Counted from the stretch's first letter, positions 44,948 through 57,661 are shown. The stretch is 64,000 bases of DNA from Aaosphaeria pasadenensis (GCA_022813625.1 JAKLMB010000040.1:62001-126000), one strand, 5' to 3'. Notes: generated from the sequence alone by a model not told the origin. Numbers and translations are program-made.

Positions 44948-47900
44948 TTTTGAGTGAGTGTGGTGATTTGGATTGGTAGATTACTGTGTTCTCGGTCGTT
45001 CGCAAGGTTACCTCTCGGACCTTACGCGGGGAGAGAGGTGGTTAGCAATAGGTCTAGGCGACGTTGATACCGATGCCTTCAATTCAGTGACGTGACTTTC
45101 GGTGGGGCGACCAGGCGCTGCAAAGTCGGTGTTAGTTACGTGGTGTTGAGAACGGAGGTCAAGAGATCGACAACGGTTGGCTCGGAACCGTGAATCGGAA
45201 CTATAATACTGCGGATCTTTGGCAGAATAGAAAGCGCAGACAACGGGTGTCGAAGGGATCACCCGGTCCAATTGCGAACAAAGGTAAAAGTGCAATTGAA
45301 TGAAGGATGTTATAGAAATAAAATGAATGGAAGGTAGCAGAAGCAGGAGAGGAGAGGAGAGAGCAGCGGTGGTGTTGAATTGAGGGAGGCAGGGAAGGAA
45401 GGGTAAAGTGAAATATGCTTACGGGTATAGTGTGAATCCCATGCAGTGGAATCCGATGACAGGTAGTAGTGGATTGGATGTTGGATGGCAGCCTTGCGGT
45501 GTTGGGGAGGCTTCCCGCAGCAGCAATATAAGGCGGGTGGCAGCCAAGGACAAGTTGTCGTGCGTGTGTATTTGTGTTTGCGGCGCAGAGCGGCAAGAGG
45601 GAGGGGCGGAGGAGGGCGGAGGAAGGATGCGCCAACGAGTTCGAAACGACGTTGTGGATGAAACGAACGAGATGAGGGCGTGGCAGTGGCAGGAGTGAGT
45701 GGAGCGCGCAGAGTGGTAGGTAGCTTTATGGAACCTCTTGGGATATGGAGGCACAGTGTAGTGGAAGGACACTGAGGGCGTAAAAAGGGTAGGAGTGGGA
45801 AGAGGAGGAGGAAGAGGAGAAGGAGGAAACACAAAATAAGGATATGGTGGTAGATGCGGTGCCACGGGGCTTCACAGCTGGCTTTGGAGGGAAGACAGTT
45901 GTGGACAACGTTGGTGACAACGTAAATGTAAGTTGAGGATGGAAGAAGGAGGAAGAGGAGAGGAAGTGGAGGTGGATGGTGGATGAGTAGGTACGTATGT
46001 ATGTATGTAAGGTTAATCTGGTGGGAGGGAGAGAGGAAGCCAAACCAGGTATGGATTAGGTGTGGTGTGGAGGAGGAGAGTTTGGTAAAGATGGAGTAGG
46101 TGGGGAGCGAAATGGCAAAGTTGGAATGGAAGTCCCGATAAGATAGAGAGGCACTGACAACTGACGGAGTGAGACAAGATGAGTGAGAAGGGAGATGAGA
46201 CTGATAAACTGGGGGCGAAGAAAGAGAAATAAGAAGAAGAAGAAGAAGACGAAGAAGGTTTAAGGTTAGGGGGAAAAGCCCGTTTACTTGTAATGGTTTA
46301 CGACCCAAACTAGGTACCTAGTAGATACCTTAATTACTCTGTAGTTTTGGTAGTAAGTAAAGTAGCAACAACAGTCAGATCAGAAGAAGAATAAGAATAA
46401 GAATAATAACTACTAATGAGACAATGACAAGGAGACAAGAGTCCAGAGTCAAGAGGTTAAGAGTCCAGCCCAGTCGCTTCTCGCCATTGGCATTTGGTAC
46501 TTGGGCTTCTATGGCTTTTTCCTTTGGCTTCTGGCTTGTCACCGAATGAATGAATGAATAATGAAATGAATGAAAATGGTTCCCTAATCCCTCTTCCGTA
46601 CAAATTCCCTCGTGCTGATCGCCTGGTACCTTCACAGTGGACAGTGGGTAGACAGTAAGTAATTGGCTAGTGACTGGCTAAGGGCCTAAGACTTGGCTGA
46701 CTGGGTTACTAGCGACGCCAATCTTTTTGGCAAGAGTGGCACGCCGCTCTTTCCTTCCCAGACTCTATTTGAATGTCCTCGCTCTTCTTTTCACCCACAC
46801 CCACACACATTCACACACACACTCTCACACACACTCTCACACACTTTACATATTTCATCCCAGTACGAACTTCATACTCACACAACATATACATCCACTC
46901 TCGCACGTAATTGATTATTGCACATACTTTGCACCTCTGAAAACTCACCAAACACAACAGAACACACTGCAGGCGCAGTCTTCTTCCACCCCCTGCTACT
47001 CGTACTGGCGCCCCGGCGTCTCGTGGAACACTATCCCCATCGTTGTCTCTCTGCTGCGCCGTCTTACCGTACAACTTCCACTAACGGTATCACCCATGTA
47101 CGAGTACATACGGAGTATTATCCATCAATTTCCCTTCTGAGAAAGTACCCAGAGAAGTCCTTGCCGTACAACTCTTTCTCTTCAGTAATCCATAAGCCCT
47201 CTTGTCTCCCTTCCGAGGCGGCAAGCGACCCAGATGCTACCCACTACTACTCCGTACTACTTCTTCTTCTTCTCCTGTGTCTCATCATTCATCATCGTCT
47301 CCATAACCATCTTGCAAAACGGGGCGTCCATCATGGAAAAGACGGAATCATTTGATACAGGCAACATCGCTTGGTGCATTCTTGGAAGTCTCCGCCTCGA
47401 TCGGGCCAAGCTTTGCTAGCTTTTCTAATTCCAACTTAATTCCAACCTAAAGATCAGACAAGCCTTCTCCAACGAATCCCGGTCATTTGATGCCCTTCCA
47501 AGCCTGGACGCTGCATGGGTGGGCGCAGGGAGGGTGGATGGACGGAGAGGGTGTGGCCCTTGTCGGATCTTTGCCTCGTCTTCCTCCCTGCTCAGGCTGC
47601 TCGTACGGTAAACGCCTTCTTGCTTCCTGCTTTGTTACTCGCCGCTTCGCCAATTCTCAAGGCAATCCACATCCTTCTATCCTCCGGTGCCGTCTTTCCG
47701 CCCATCGTGCTGCTGGTGTCTGCTGGTGCCCATCTTCCATCTTCGTATACAATACCGTGTCACAGTTCCGTGCCGATCCCCGAAAGGTACACCAGAAGGG
47801 GAGTGTGTGAAAAAAGAGACCTGGCCACGAAATAATGTCCTTTGTGTCCATCTCATCCCGTTAAGCTACCTACAACCACACCCACAAGCAGTGGAATCAT

Positions 47901-50900
47901 GCGAGGCGGGTGTAAGCACCGCATAGGGAGACGTTCAGCAAGAATACTCCGGTATATCACAGTAAAGATAGATCCGCCCTCCCGCGAGATTCAGGCAGTT
48001 GCATGCCAATACTTGGCCCCAAGGCCCTCGATATAACTATGACGCCCGCGCATTGGCACATTTGACAAAGACTGACATACACACTCCGCACTCAGTATTA
48101 CTAGGTAGGTAAGCTGAAGGGGCGCTCGCGCATTGCTCATATACGGAGAGACATTATTGCATACCACTCAAGCAAGTTCTTGTACCCCCAAGCACGAAAT
48201 CGTTGGCAGCAGCGGCAAATCCCAAGGGGGAGGCATGGTCCATTCGTCTAGCCTCTCCCTCGTGGCGTCACTGGAGCTGGACCGTAGTCCAACCCAATGC
48301 TCCGTACGTCCAACGGCTTGCGGCATATCCAGTCGTTGATCGCATACATACGTGGAATCTCGCAACTTCGCTAAATAGCCAACTAGTTACCCAAGTATCT
48401 TCGCGCCTTTTGACTCTTGGACAAGTCGCTCGGCTCCATGCCAATCAATGCCAGTAGTGGATCCAATTACCAGAGAATCGTTTAGGGTCTCGGCTTCCCG
48501 CAGATGCAATAAGCTTGCTGCTTGGTGCCATTCGCATTTTAAGCTTACTTGAAGGTCCATCAGGGTTGGCTCCGCTCCCAGGCTGACGGTACTTGTTATT
48601 TTCGCATCAACAAATACGTTGCACGCCGTGCACCGTTTATGGTAAAATTGCGTTCTCGCACTTCGATCCTCCCAATGCACACTGCCTCATTGTTCCTATC
48701 GTTCCTATCGTTCCGCTCCTGAAACATCGTACGGCATACGCCCGCAGTCTGTCCGTAGAGAGAGGGCCTGGGCAGCGCTCGGCGGCCTGCCTTCCTGATG
48801 GTGCCGGCAGCGGAAAAGTGTTGGAGAATCATTGGTGGAGTAGCCATGCTTTCACCAAGAGCCTAGGCTTGTGAATCCGAATCCATAAGATAGCGGACAT
48901 GGCGGGGCGCACGAGTTCAACCCAACATGCTCGTACTAGCACTTAACCTCCAGTTAGCCGTGCTTCACACAGTGCGGTGTAAATTCGATGCAGGACGGGC
49001 TAATTAGCGTCTCAGCTTTCCTCAGCGAGACAAAAGCCCGAGAAACATCACAATTGGCTAAACACTGCCAAGCTCTATACAAACATCAGCCCCGTCGGCG
49101 GCGTCTTGGTGTTGTTCATAGATCGGATTGCTCAAAGGCCGCGTCAGCATGTCATCGCCCTTCGATCTTATATCATGTTCTCGTACCTCCCTCTCGTACA
49201 GGTAGGTGCAAACATGATTGTTGCATGGAGAAATTATCATTAGAATGTAGACACATGGGCCCCGTACGAGAAATTACCTCCACCTGTTCTGGCAGGTTCG
49301 TGCTATGTGACGCCACGAAAGAGTTCGGGAATGCCGGCGTACCGCCACCTGGAAAACAAGGGGACACATTTGCTTAATCGTACGATGGATACGACACGAT
49401 TGCTTGGTTAATGTGTGGATCAGCCGGCCTCGCTTGCGAGAACAAGGTTACCAGATAAGGTTGAGCGTGGGTTAAGCATAAATTTCTTGGACCCACGCCG
49501 CTTTCCCGAGCCCTTGCAACTTGCAACTCACATGCCCACCATCCCGCAATCGAACCAAGCTCTGGCAGCGTGTTGGCGACGACGCATGTGATTCATCCGT
49601 CCATCAATTGATCGGAAAACTCACAAGGACACCGGAAGCAACCTGAAGCACCCTCTTGCTTGATCAAGTACTCACTTTCCTCCTGATCTACGAGTCACTG
49701 CAGCTGGTCCCTTATGGCGCAAACAGACAAATTCAGTCCTCCCCCGCCCCGATTGTTCTTAGACGGCCAGCCAGCCAAGCGAATACGAACCGTCTACAGC
49801 TGTGGCTGCACTTTATTTTAGCATCATTCGGGGTCAGCTCTTACCAATATGATTATTGGACGCCAGCACGATAGAGCATCTGCAATTCTAGAACTACGCC
49901 ATCCACTCGCTGCAGCCACCTGGGCTTGCGATAGCCTTCTGACTACGGGCCTTTTACAGAGCTGCAGCATGATAGACGGGAATTCATTGCCGCGCTCGCG
50001 ACTATCTTGAACCCTTTTAACTCAACAGGGGGGGAGGTGACATTCTCCATTGCGAATATCGGCTCACGGGACAGGATCGCCGTGGAGGAATTTCGCACGG
50101 CGGGAGGTGTCTCCGGACCCGATGAAATAGATAGAGCACTTTGTGATACCGAACAGGTGAAGTTGCAAATCCTGGGAACTGGACGAGCACCCTTGCTTGT
50201 CTTTCTTGGAAGGGTTATATTATATTAACAGCGGCTGCGTCCCTCAATTTCATGCAGCATGCAGTGCTAAATTGCCATGTTATGATAGAAGCTTTCTATA
50301 GTGCTGTAGAAGGTGGTAAGTACTTGTACTTGTACTTAGGTTCAAGTTACGGATCAGTAGTTTACTTAAAGTCAATCTATCGGTGACTCAAACATATGTA
50401 TCTTGTGCCTCTATCAACGTACCATTATCTATTATCTAGGGATGTATAACATGGGCGGGAAACCGGCAACTATTGATATCATCATATCATGCACATATAT
50501 GCTATCGCACAGATTCTATCACGCAAATGCTATCGAAAATACCTTGTGTAGTCAGTCAACATCACCAACCGCTCACAACCTGCTAGAACCAATTGACAAC
50601 CTGTGGGTGCCTTCGATACATTCATTCCCTACGAACCTTTCCTTTCCGCATCTTGCTTCCACGCATTTACGCAACTCACCCATGACTGACTCACCCACAC
50701 ACAACTCTTGACGAAATAACCTGAACCGCATGTACTTAAACCGTCATGTAACCTCCAATCTCCAACTGCTCATACACACGTTCCACAATCATATAACACA
50801 CACCCAGCACTTCAGTGACCACTATCTTGACCTCCCATCCCCTCAATCATGTCAACACGTCCAAGCATCCTGACTACACGTAGTAGACATTAGCATGTAC

Positions 50901-53823
50901 ATACGCTACCTCCATCCCATCACACCACACTACCTACCTCCATACACAAACGTCCAACTCAACAATACTCTCATCCCACACTTCCAATCATCTCAGAGAC
51001 AGACATTGACAATGTATGATTGATGAAGGTGTCACCATTGTTTACTTGTTTTGATTCAGCATGGCTTCTATGGGGGTTTACGAAATGTCGGTGATGGGGT
51101 GAGTACCCGGTATGTTTGATAGAGGTGTCTTGAAGGGGAGGGGGATTGTGTGAGGTGATGGTGTGTGGGTTTTCTATTGAGATGTGTTTGATTGGTACTG
51201 TGTTAGTGGAGTGTGGGGATGGGGGGTTTGATGTTATGAAGGTTGGCCGTCAGTGTTTTCTCGAATAGGAGGTGAAAGGGTGCGAGAGCGCTGGAGAGTG
51301 GGCGAGGATGGTTAAGAATGGGATTCTTTTTTAGTAGGTTTTAGAATTTAGAGATTTTCTTATATGATTGTAGAGGTATTCGCTTCGAGACGATGATGTC
51401 GCTTCTGCTACACAGAAACATGTAGCAAGTTGAACGTTAGAAACTACAGTCATCAGACAATATTACCATGTGTCATTTTAATGATAGCCTTCATGTACCT
51501 ATGTACATACTCTATAGAGTGAGTATATAATAAAGCGAGACTGCCCTCAATGCACCAGCAGCGATAGATTTTGATATTTCAGGAACGTACGTTGTATCCC
51601 TCTTTGTTCATTCATAGAAACTAGATAGAACATAGCATGATCAGCTGTAGTCACCCCTACTGAGGTATATATGCATATGTATCGATAAATCCCAGTTGTT
51701 TCTCTTGCATTTTTCAAGTAGTAGGCATCGGCCACGAAAGGCATCATGGCTCTTGCCTAAAACTCTGACGATAGGTAAACAAAGTCCTTGCCACACCTAG
51801 AGACAGCTTGTTTTCGTGCTCTTTCCTTGCGATCTCATCATCTATCTTCCATCACACCTCATTGTCTTTTCATCACGGGTTTCATCACTTCCCCCCCCTT
51901 CCACTCACTCACACCTAAGGCCTCACCAATGCCATCTGAATACTCCCTCAACGGCACGACCAAAACACAACCTCGAGGTTTCCTTTATCACTACCACTAC
52001 CACCAGCCAAGGGTACAAAGTACATCACTGTGGAAGGTCCATTGAGCGGTGATAGAGTGCACTTCGACAGTTCAGCGAATAGGTCTCACCGAGGCATACG
52101 ACACCGCCATCATCCGTCCCCTGCCCTAGGAAAACAACTAGACAAGGGAAAGATCAAGTTTGAAATGGAGATACCTGGCAGCACCAAAAGGTAGCACCAA
52201 AACCAGCACAAACACCATCATCATGGATCCGCCATCAGGAGATTTAAAAACGGGAACAGCCAGCAATCCGATAGAGCTGGACGATACGCCAATAATACCG
52301 TACCTGATCCAGATTCAGGGTCTACGTCAGTGCTCACCATGAACGACTTCCCGTCCCTGTGTCGGCGTAGTTGGTTGACGATTGGAATCCTGGATTTTGC
52401 AATCCAGGTAAGATGTGCCAGAGATGCAGACTAGAAAGGCATCGCCATCCTTTATACAAGGCACACGTATGCGCTATTGCATACCAAGAAGAAGGGGGCC
52501 GAGTTGCAGATGCATCTACTCTCAACCTTTCCATTTCTCACAGACGTAAACACGACACAGCTTGTGATAATTTTCAACGTCCTCAATATCCACTAGGCCA
52601 TGGCTGTCGCTAACGTAACAACCAAGACTGTAACGATAATAAACTTAAGCAAGATTCTTAGCTGTCAGGTACTCCATACGCATAGCTCTTGCATTCTGGC
52701 TATTCTCCGAAATGCCCGTGGTTCAATCTGGGCTATCCTATTGAGTGGGTGGCGCGTCGTCGTCTTCGACGATGGTCCTCAGCAACCGAATACGTGGGAT
52801 TGTGGGATTTAACGCCTTGAACAACGTTCGGAGGGGTCGTCCAAACAAGATGAAAATCGCCAATGCTGCTGATATATACCGGGATGGAGGATCATCTCCA
52901 TCCAGCACTTGGAAGCTTTTTCCCCACCTGCCTTGACGAATGGAATGGCTCTCTCTCTCACCAGAGAAGACTTTCCACGGATTTCTATATATCAAGTTGT
53001 TGAGAGAGGAGAGGCAAGAGCCCGGCTGTGTCTGCTCAGAGACCACTGTCAGCGTGTAGGGATCCAAACGGCTGGGGGTCCTAGTTCACGAACAGCGGTG
53101 CGTAGTCCCCCAGGCCTGCTAGATAGAGGTTCTTCGGTGGAGCAGGGGATGGGGGCTTGGGACAGAAAGTGGATGCATAAAGGTACTTGTAGCCGCGATA
53201 ATACCGTTTAGCGAAGAAGAATGTTATGCTACTATCATTATCATTGTCATCATCATCACTGGAGAATCAAGAATGTGTTAGGTGAAGTGTGATTCATATC
53301 TATCCCATTTCCCTGGTTCCCCCCTCCTTGTTTGATCCAACTATATATCGGCTGGCCTTGTCTAGATAACTACATTTCGAAGAAAAAGAGCAAGAAGAGA
53401 CATTGATGATGATAGTGAGGAAAAACGAAGCGCTATGGACATTTAAACTTGATTCAAGACAGGATGGAGAAAAAATTGGAAAGACGCATATGTAGGTAGG
53501 TAGCGGTGCCGGGGTATACAAGGGGGAAAGAATGGGGAGAGGAATAGTAGTAGTAGTAGTACAGAAGGAGGTAAGTAACTTAGGCGTGGTGTGAAGGAAG
53601 AAAGAACCCTCCCCTAAACATTCGCAAAACAGCCAGCTAGTAGTCTTGCCAAGGCAATATCCAATAACCTCCTCGCCGTGTATGATAGATACTCCCTTGA
53701 AACAAATCCCATCCCTAATCAACATGAATGATGCAAGCAAGACTGGAAGTCGTTCGTTCTATCACCCCGGAACGAACAAATCCAACAAAAATCGTAAAAT
53801 GCAACATCCGCTGCGCAGCGCAA
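44948..53823. other. 8.9-kb region without firm genes, upstream of the WOPR regulator
   Basis: The first 1.4 kb is strongly CT-rich on the WOPR coding strand, including a spurious 332-aa frame at 45310-46308; it is likely a long leader. Microsatellites include GAA (46226-46258) and CA (46791-46845), with TACGGAGTA-type motifs at 47109 and 47248. From 48 to 51.7 kb I see nothing gene-like. Between 51.9 and 53.3 kb there are several overlapping open frames with possible splice sites, described as a finding. The right end is the 3' side of the 1,200-aa gene. Confidence 0.45.
46791..46845 (+). repeat. CA-rich imperfect microsatellite
   Basis: CACACA units interrupted by TCT and ATT, within the interval upstream of the WOPR gene. 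Confidence 0.75.
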
Positions 53824-56800
53824 TCAACGCTCAAGTACGCCCAAAAGAGCATCGAAAACATCTTCTTCCTCTTCGCCGTCTGTCTGCCGTTGGGCACCGA
53901 ACCCATTGTTATCGTCCTCGCCTTCGGGAGCGCGCATGTTAACATCGACAGCGTCGGCATCGCTTTCCTCCTGGTTGCTCTCACTCCCGAAACCACTCTC
54001 GTCACTGGAAAAGCTGGCTGGGTCGTTGAGCCCGCGAGTGTGTAGGTCTGATCCAGAAGTCGAAGTTGCCGCGATGTCGCTGTGACCGTCGTCATCGACG
54101 CCATCCCAACTGATGTCATCCTCGCTGCTGTCGTCGTCGTCATTGCCGTCATAATCATCATCGTCAGGTTCCGTATCACCAGGATGGTCGTCGAAACCAC
54201 CAAACTTGGGCCGGCCACCACTTACGGGACCCGAATATGGCGTGGCATAGGCAAATGGTGTAGTCCTTCCGACTATAGCTACAGAACGTTGGCTCCGGCT
54301 CGTTATATCAGAACTAGTCCTTGGAAGTGCGGGATGGGATGATGACAATGGCGATGGTAGTTCACGTGACGGACGAGGCCTGTCCTTCTCCAAGATATCT
54401 TTGGTGTCGCCCAACCCTGCAACCTGCCCAGATGGTGATGATGAGGAGCGAAGGATTCGCCTGCGTTTCGGTCGTAAAGTAGAAACGCTAGGAGTGCGCC
54501 AGACTGATTGCGGCGCCGAATGTTGCTTGACGGGGGACGAATTGAGACGTCTTTTCTGTACGCCGGAGAGATTCCTTTCAATGACAGAGGTAGATGCCGT
54601 ACGAGGCCGAGCTTGCATCGGCCGGGTGAGATACCGTCCACTGGAAGGGGACAGTGGCTGCTGCTGGCGGACCTTCAGAATTGAGGTAGGGGTGATGGAC
54701 CTTCGCCATTCCCTGCCGGCAGGCCGCATCGACAATTCCATAGGGGCCGATTGGTGACTGCTGAAGGATTCGTTTACGCTCGGAGGAGGAGCGTCGTATG
54801 CTTCGACGTATGCCCAGCAGGCTTCCTTCGCGTCTGCCTCCTCGACGCGCGGCTGGCACTGCTCATCATTTCCCTCCATCTGTGAGTCCATGTCTGGCTG
54901 GTGCCGAGGAAGTTGTCGTAGCTGTTGCCAGGTCCATGAAACCTCCTCATAATCGCTATGCTGCATGTACGCCTCTCGTTGCGTAACGTACAGTCTCTTC
55001 TTGCCACCAGACACGCGCATCATGACCCCGGCCGCAAGAAATTGCGTTGACCATAACGCAGAGGTGGACATCTCTGACGGTGCGAGAAATTCAAGCCTGG
55101 ATGATTTCACGACCTTTCGAAGTGGAATGAAGGTCGCCAGCAGGCCTGGATGCAAGCTTACAATCGAATTATCTTGGCCGTCGTACTCCAGAAACTCAAC
55201 CAAGTCGCGGAAAGCTGTTGTGAGCGCAGCTTGGATGTCCTTGGAGCTTGAGCTCGTGAGCGTCACGTTCTTGATGAAGCCGCGACTTTGAAGCCTTTTG
55301 TAGACCAGATTATTGCTCCCGCAGGCCTTAGGGAATAGCCACTCGTCAGCGGGACCTGCTGCCCACTCGGTGATAGCCTGGGCATCCCAAGCATTTGACT
55401 CCTGGCTGCTTGGGAAATTTGATGGGACGACTTGCCCGTCGCTCGTGGTCGTGCTTGGGTCGACAATGCTTTGGGAGTTGTCTACGCGCTGGCCGTGCAC
55501 TGAAGCGATCGCCTGCGTCCACTCTTCGGAGTTCTGGGTGATTGCCTTGGTAGGATCATGCATTGGCTCATCCGCGGGAAACCAGATACCATGGAGTTCA
55601 GATCCCCAAGGGAGCAATACGACTTCGACCTCCCACGAGTTGCTCATGGTGGGCTGGGCGGCGGCTTCCAAGATATCCAGACGTTCCTTGATCTCGCCGA
55701 GTTCGCTCTCCATTCCCTTGCGATCCATGGCAGCAAGAATCATGGCCGAAGATGTAGTCGAACAGAACGAATTGTTTGATCCGAAAGACTCCGTGACTGA
55801 GGTGATGTTGCGGCGCGGAAATGATCCGCTTCCCTGCTCGGCATCAATGGTTTGATGCATCTTGTCATGATCGTCCATGCGATGTTCGAGTTCAAGAAGC
55901 CTCCCATCGTACAGATCCATCGTAGTGTGGAAGTCATCAGGCTGCACATGATTGAAGGAGTTATTTTCCAGATAGTCCAGGCGATTGGTCAAATCTCTCA
56001 TTGCGTTCGCGACATTGGGCATCGAGTTCAAAAGGTTGTGCAACGGCGCGAGATATGCCGCTATCTTTTGTAGAGTCTGAGGGGACCCTGTCCTGAGAGC
56101 CTGTTGTAATTGCGCATGGATCGGGGAATTGGAGGGAAATTTGGTCGCGACCTGGACGGACACCGAGTTATCCTGTTTAAGATCCGCGACGTTCCTCTGC
56201 TCTGTGTTCGGCATCAGCTTTGCTAAGGTTTCCACGAACCTCTTTCCCTCGTGAACGGCTTGGTCGGCGATTCCCAAGTCGGGTGTATTTGCAGCACTGG
56301 GCGTTGCCACTTCTGTGGCACTCTGAATGAACTCGTCTGGATTATATGTGTCGGGGATCGTATCTCCGCCAACATCTATAGACGGGAGTAGGGGCCAGGG
56401 ATTTGGCCGACCTGTGGGATGGCCTGTAGGGTTACCGGTAGAGCCTGGAGCCTGGTTGGATGTGCTTGCGACGGGCGGATCAATAGCATGTCGGCCAAAT
56501 GTGCGATTGAATTCCGCAACGTGATCCAAAGCTCCTGGGGGGCTGTGTGGGTCAAGGATGGAATTGGCTCTAGTCGAAGGGGATATCTCTGGTTCGTCCA
56601 TAGATTCTGGGGCATTCAAGACCACTGGCGCCGGCATGGGCAGAGTGGGCAAGGTAGAAAGGTGTAGATCGGCAGCGTCCTGTTCATTCCCCAGATTGGA
56701 CAACGAGAGGCCGAGACCAGCGAAATCTCGACGCGCCTGGGAAGTGTCATCGCTCACCGGCCTACCTATATTATTAGCTCGCGCGTGACGTTCCCGTCTC

Positions 56801-57426
56801 TCGTGTGACAGAAGACAGACGGAAGGTACTCGAGGCAAGCCAGATACACTGAGCTCTTGTGCCGAGACACGCGATTCTGTAGCAATGAATGAATTAGCCT
56901 CAGAGGTATCCCGCCTCACTACACATGAGCTTGACTCAAGTGGAGGAGCGGTAGGTTGTTCATCTCTGGTATGAAGGGGGTCCGCTGATTGTATCAATGG
57001 TCCCACCATGTGATTGAGCATGCCTTGTTGGACATGGTCAGTCTGCGACGAAGGTCGCATGATATAATTTGGTCCATCACGTTCTATTGTGTTCAGGTTC
57101 TGCGCCTCTGCCATATGGGTATCGAGAGCATCATCTATGCGCGGGGTCTGTAGATGGAAGCAAGCATGATGGCCGCATACGCAATATGTAGAGCGCTCAT
57201 TGCTCGCGCCCTGCCCGGCGCTACCAATATGGACGTCTGCGTTGCTTACGTCCCAGAATTGATTACAACCACACGAACCGAAGGCGAGATCGCGATGTGT
57301 ACAAGGGCCATTAGGGAGGGTATATGTCGATGTGAGGGTTCTTGGACGGGAAGGAGCGAGGGGTGAGTTGTGAGCGGCGGTAGTTGCCTGAGCGCGGGCG
57401 GCCGCCATGGGCGCCTGGTCGGCCAT
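53824..57426 (-). CDS. Uncharacterised large fungal protein, 1,200 aa, with N-terminal Cys/His motif
   Basis: One uninterrupted exon of 1,200 residues, far too long to be chance. Near the N-terminus lies a Cys/His array (C42, H44, C52, C54 in PCTHRDLAFGSCGCNQFWD, then C82, C84, H86, H87, C89, H91 in YCVCGHHACFH) that could bind zinc. A long Ser/Pro/Asn-rich linker follows, then a helical part with coiled-coil character (LTNRLDYLENN, LELEHRMDDHD, LGEIKERLDILE). After it comes an ordered-looking domain of about 200 residues with conserved-looking WEVEVVLLPWGSELHGIWF, LVYKRLQSRGFIKNVTL and GGKKRLYVTQREAYM. The rest is disordered, with a basic patch (LRPKRRRILRS, possible NLS) and a very acidic end. 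I do not recognise a named family. The ATG at 57426 is the first in frame. Confidence 0.85.
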   Translation of the reverse strand: MADQAPMAAARAQATTAAHNSPLAPSRPRTLTSTYTLPNGPCTHRDLAFGSCGCNQFWDVSNADVHIGSAGQGASNERSTYCVCGHHACFHLQTPRIDDALDTHMAEAQNLNTIERDGPNYIMRPSSQTDHVQQGMLNHMVGPLIQSADPLHTRDEQPTAPPLESSSCVVRRDTSEANSFIATESRVSAQELSVSGLPRVPSVCLLSHERRERHARANNIGRPVSDDTSQARRDFAGLGLSLSNLGNEQDAADLHLSTLPTLPMPAPVVLNAPESMDEPEISPSTRANSILDPHSPPGALDHVAEFNRTFGRHAIDPPVASTSNQAPGSTGNPTGHPTGRPNPWPLLPSIDVGGDTIPDTYNPDEFIQSATEVATPSAANTPDLGIADQAVHEGKRFVETLAKLMPNTEQRNVADLKQDNSVSVQVATKFPSNSPIHAQLQQALRTGSPQTLQKIAAYLAPLHNLLNSMPNVANAMRDLTNRLDYLENNSFNHVQPDDFHTTMDLYDGRLLELEHRMDDHDKMHQTIDAEQGSGSFPRRNITSVTESFGSNNSFCSTTSSAMILAAMDRKGMESELGEIKERLDILEAAAQPTMSNSWEVEVVLLPWGSELHGIWFPADEPMHDPTKAITQNSEEWTQAIASVHGQRVDNSQSIVDPSTTTSDGQVVPSNFPSSQESNAWDAQAITEWAAGPADEWLFPKACGSNNLVYKRLQSRGFIKNVTLTSSSSKDIQAALTTAFRDLVEFLEYDGQDNSIVSLHPGLLATFIPLRKVVKSSRLEFLAPSEMSTSALWSTQFLAAGVMMRVSGGKKRLYVTQREAYMQHSDYEEVSWTWQQLRQLPRHQPDMDSQMEGNDEQCQPRVEEADAKEACWAYVEAYDAPPPSVNESFSSHQSAPMELSMRPAGREWRRSITPTSILKVRQQQPLSPSSGRYLTRPMQARPRTASTSVIERNLSGVQKRRLNSSPVKQHSAPQSVWRTPSVSTLRPKRRRILRSSSSPSGQVAGLGDTKDILEKDRPRPSRELPSPLSSSHPALPRTSSDITSRSQRSVAIVGRTTPFAYATPYSGPVSGGRPKFGGFDDHPGDTEPDDDDYDGNDDDDSSEDDISWDGVDDDGHSDIAATSTSGSDLHTRGLNDPASFSSDESGFGSESNQEESDADAVDVNMRAPEGEDDNNGFGAQRQTDGEEEEDVFDALLGVLER

Positions 57427-57616
57427 CCCATAGAGGTTGAAGGTGATCTACAATTGAGCCATAGTGGGAGACCTACTGAACCTCTAGGAAAATTGTGTTA
57501 GTAAATGAAGAATGTGATCTGGTGGGGGAGAGGGCGCATACTGATATTTGTTGGCGATTGAGGAAAAAAAGAAGAAGCAGAAGAGAAGGTCGCAGGGGAA
57601 TGCTGGCGCTTATATA

Positions 57617-57661
57617 GGTATGTGTGTGTGTATGTATTTAATATGTATTGTATGTATGTAC
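57617..57661 (+). repeat. GT/ATGT microsatellite
   Basis: TG and TATG units in tandem, in the probable leader or promoter of the 1,200-aa gene. Confidence 0.7.

Noticed and set aside
45310..46308. 332-codon minus-strand frame upstream of the WOPR gene
   Set aside because: Composition is only Leu/Ser/Pro/His from a CT tract, with no motif; treated as leader sequence.
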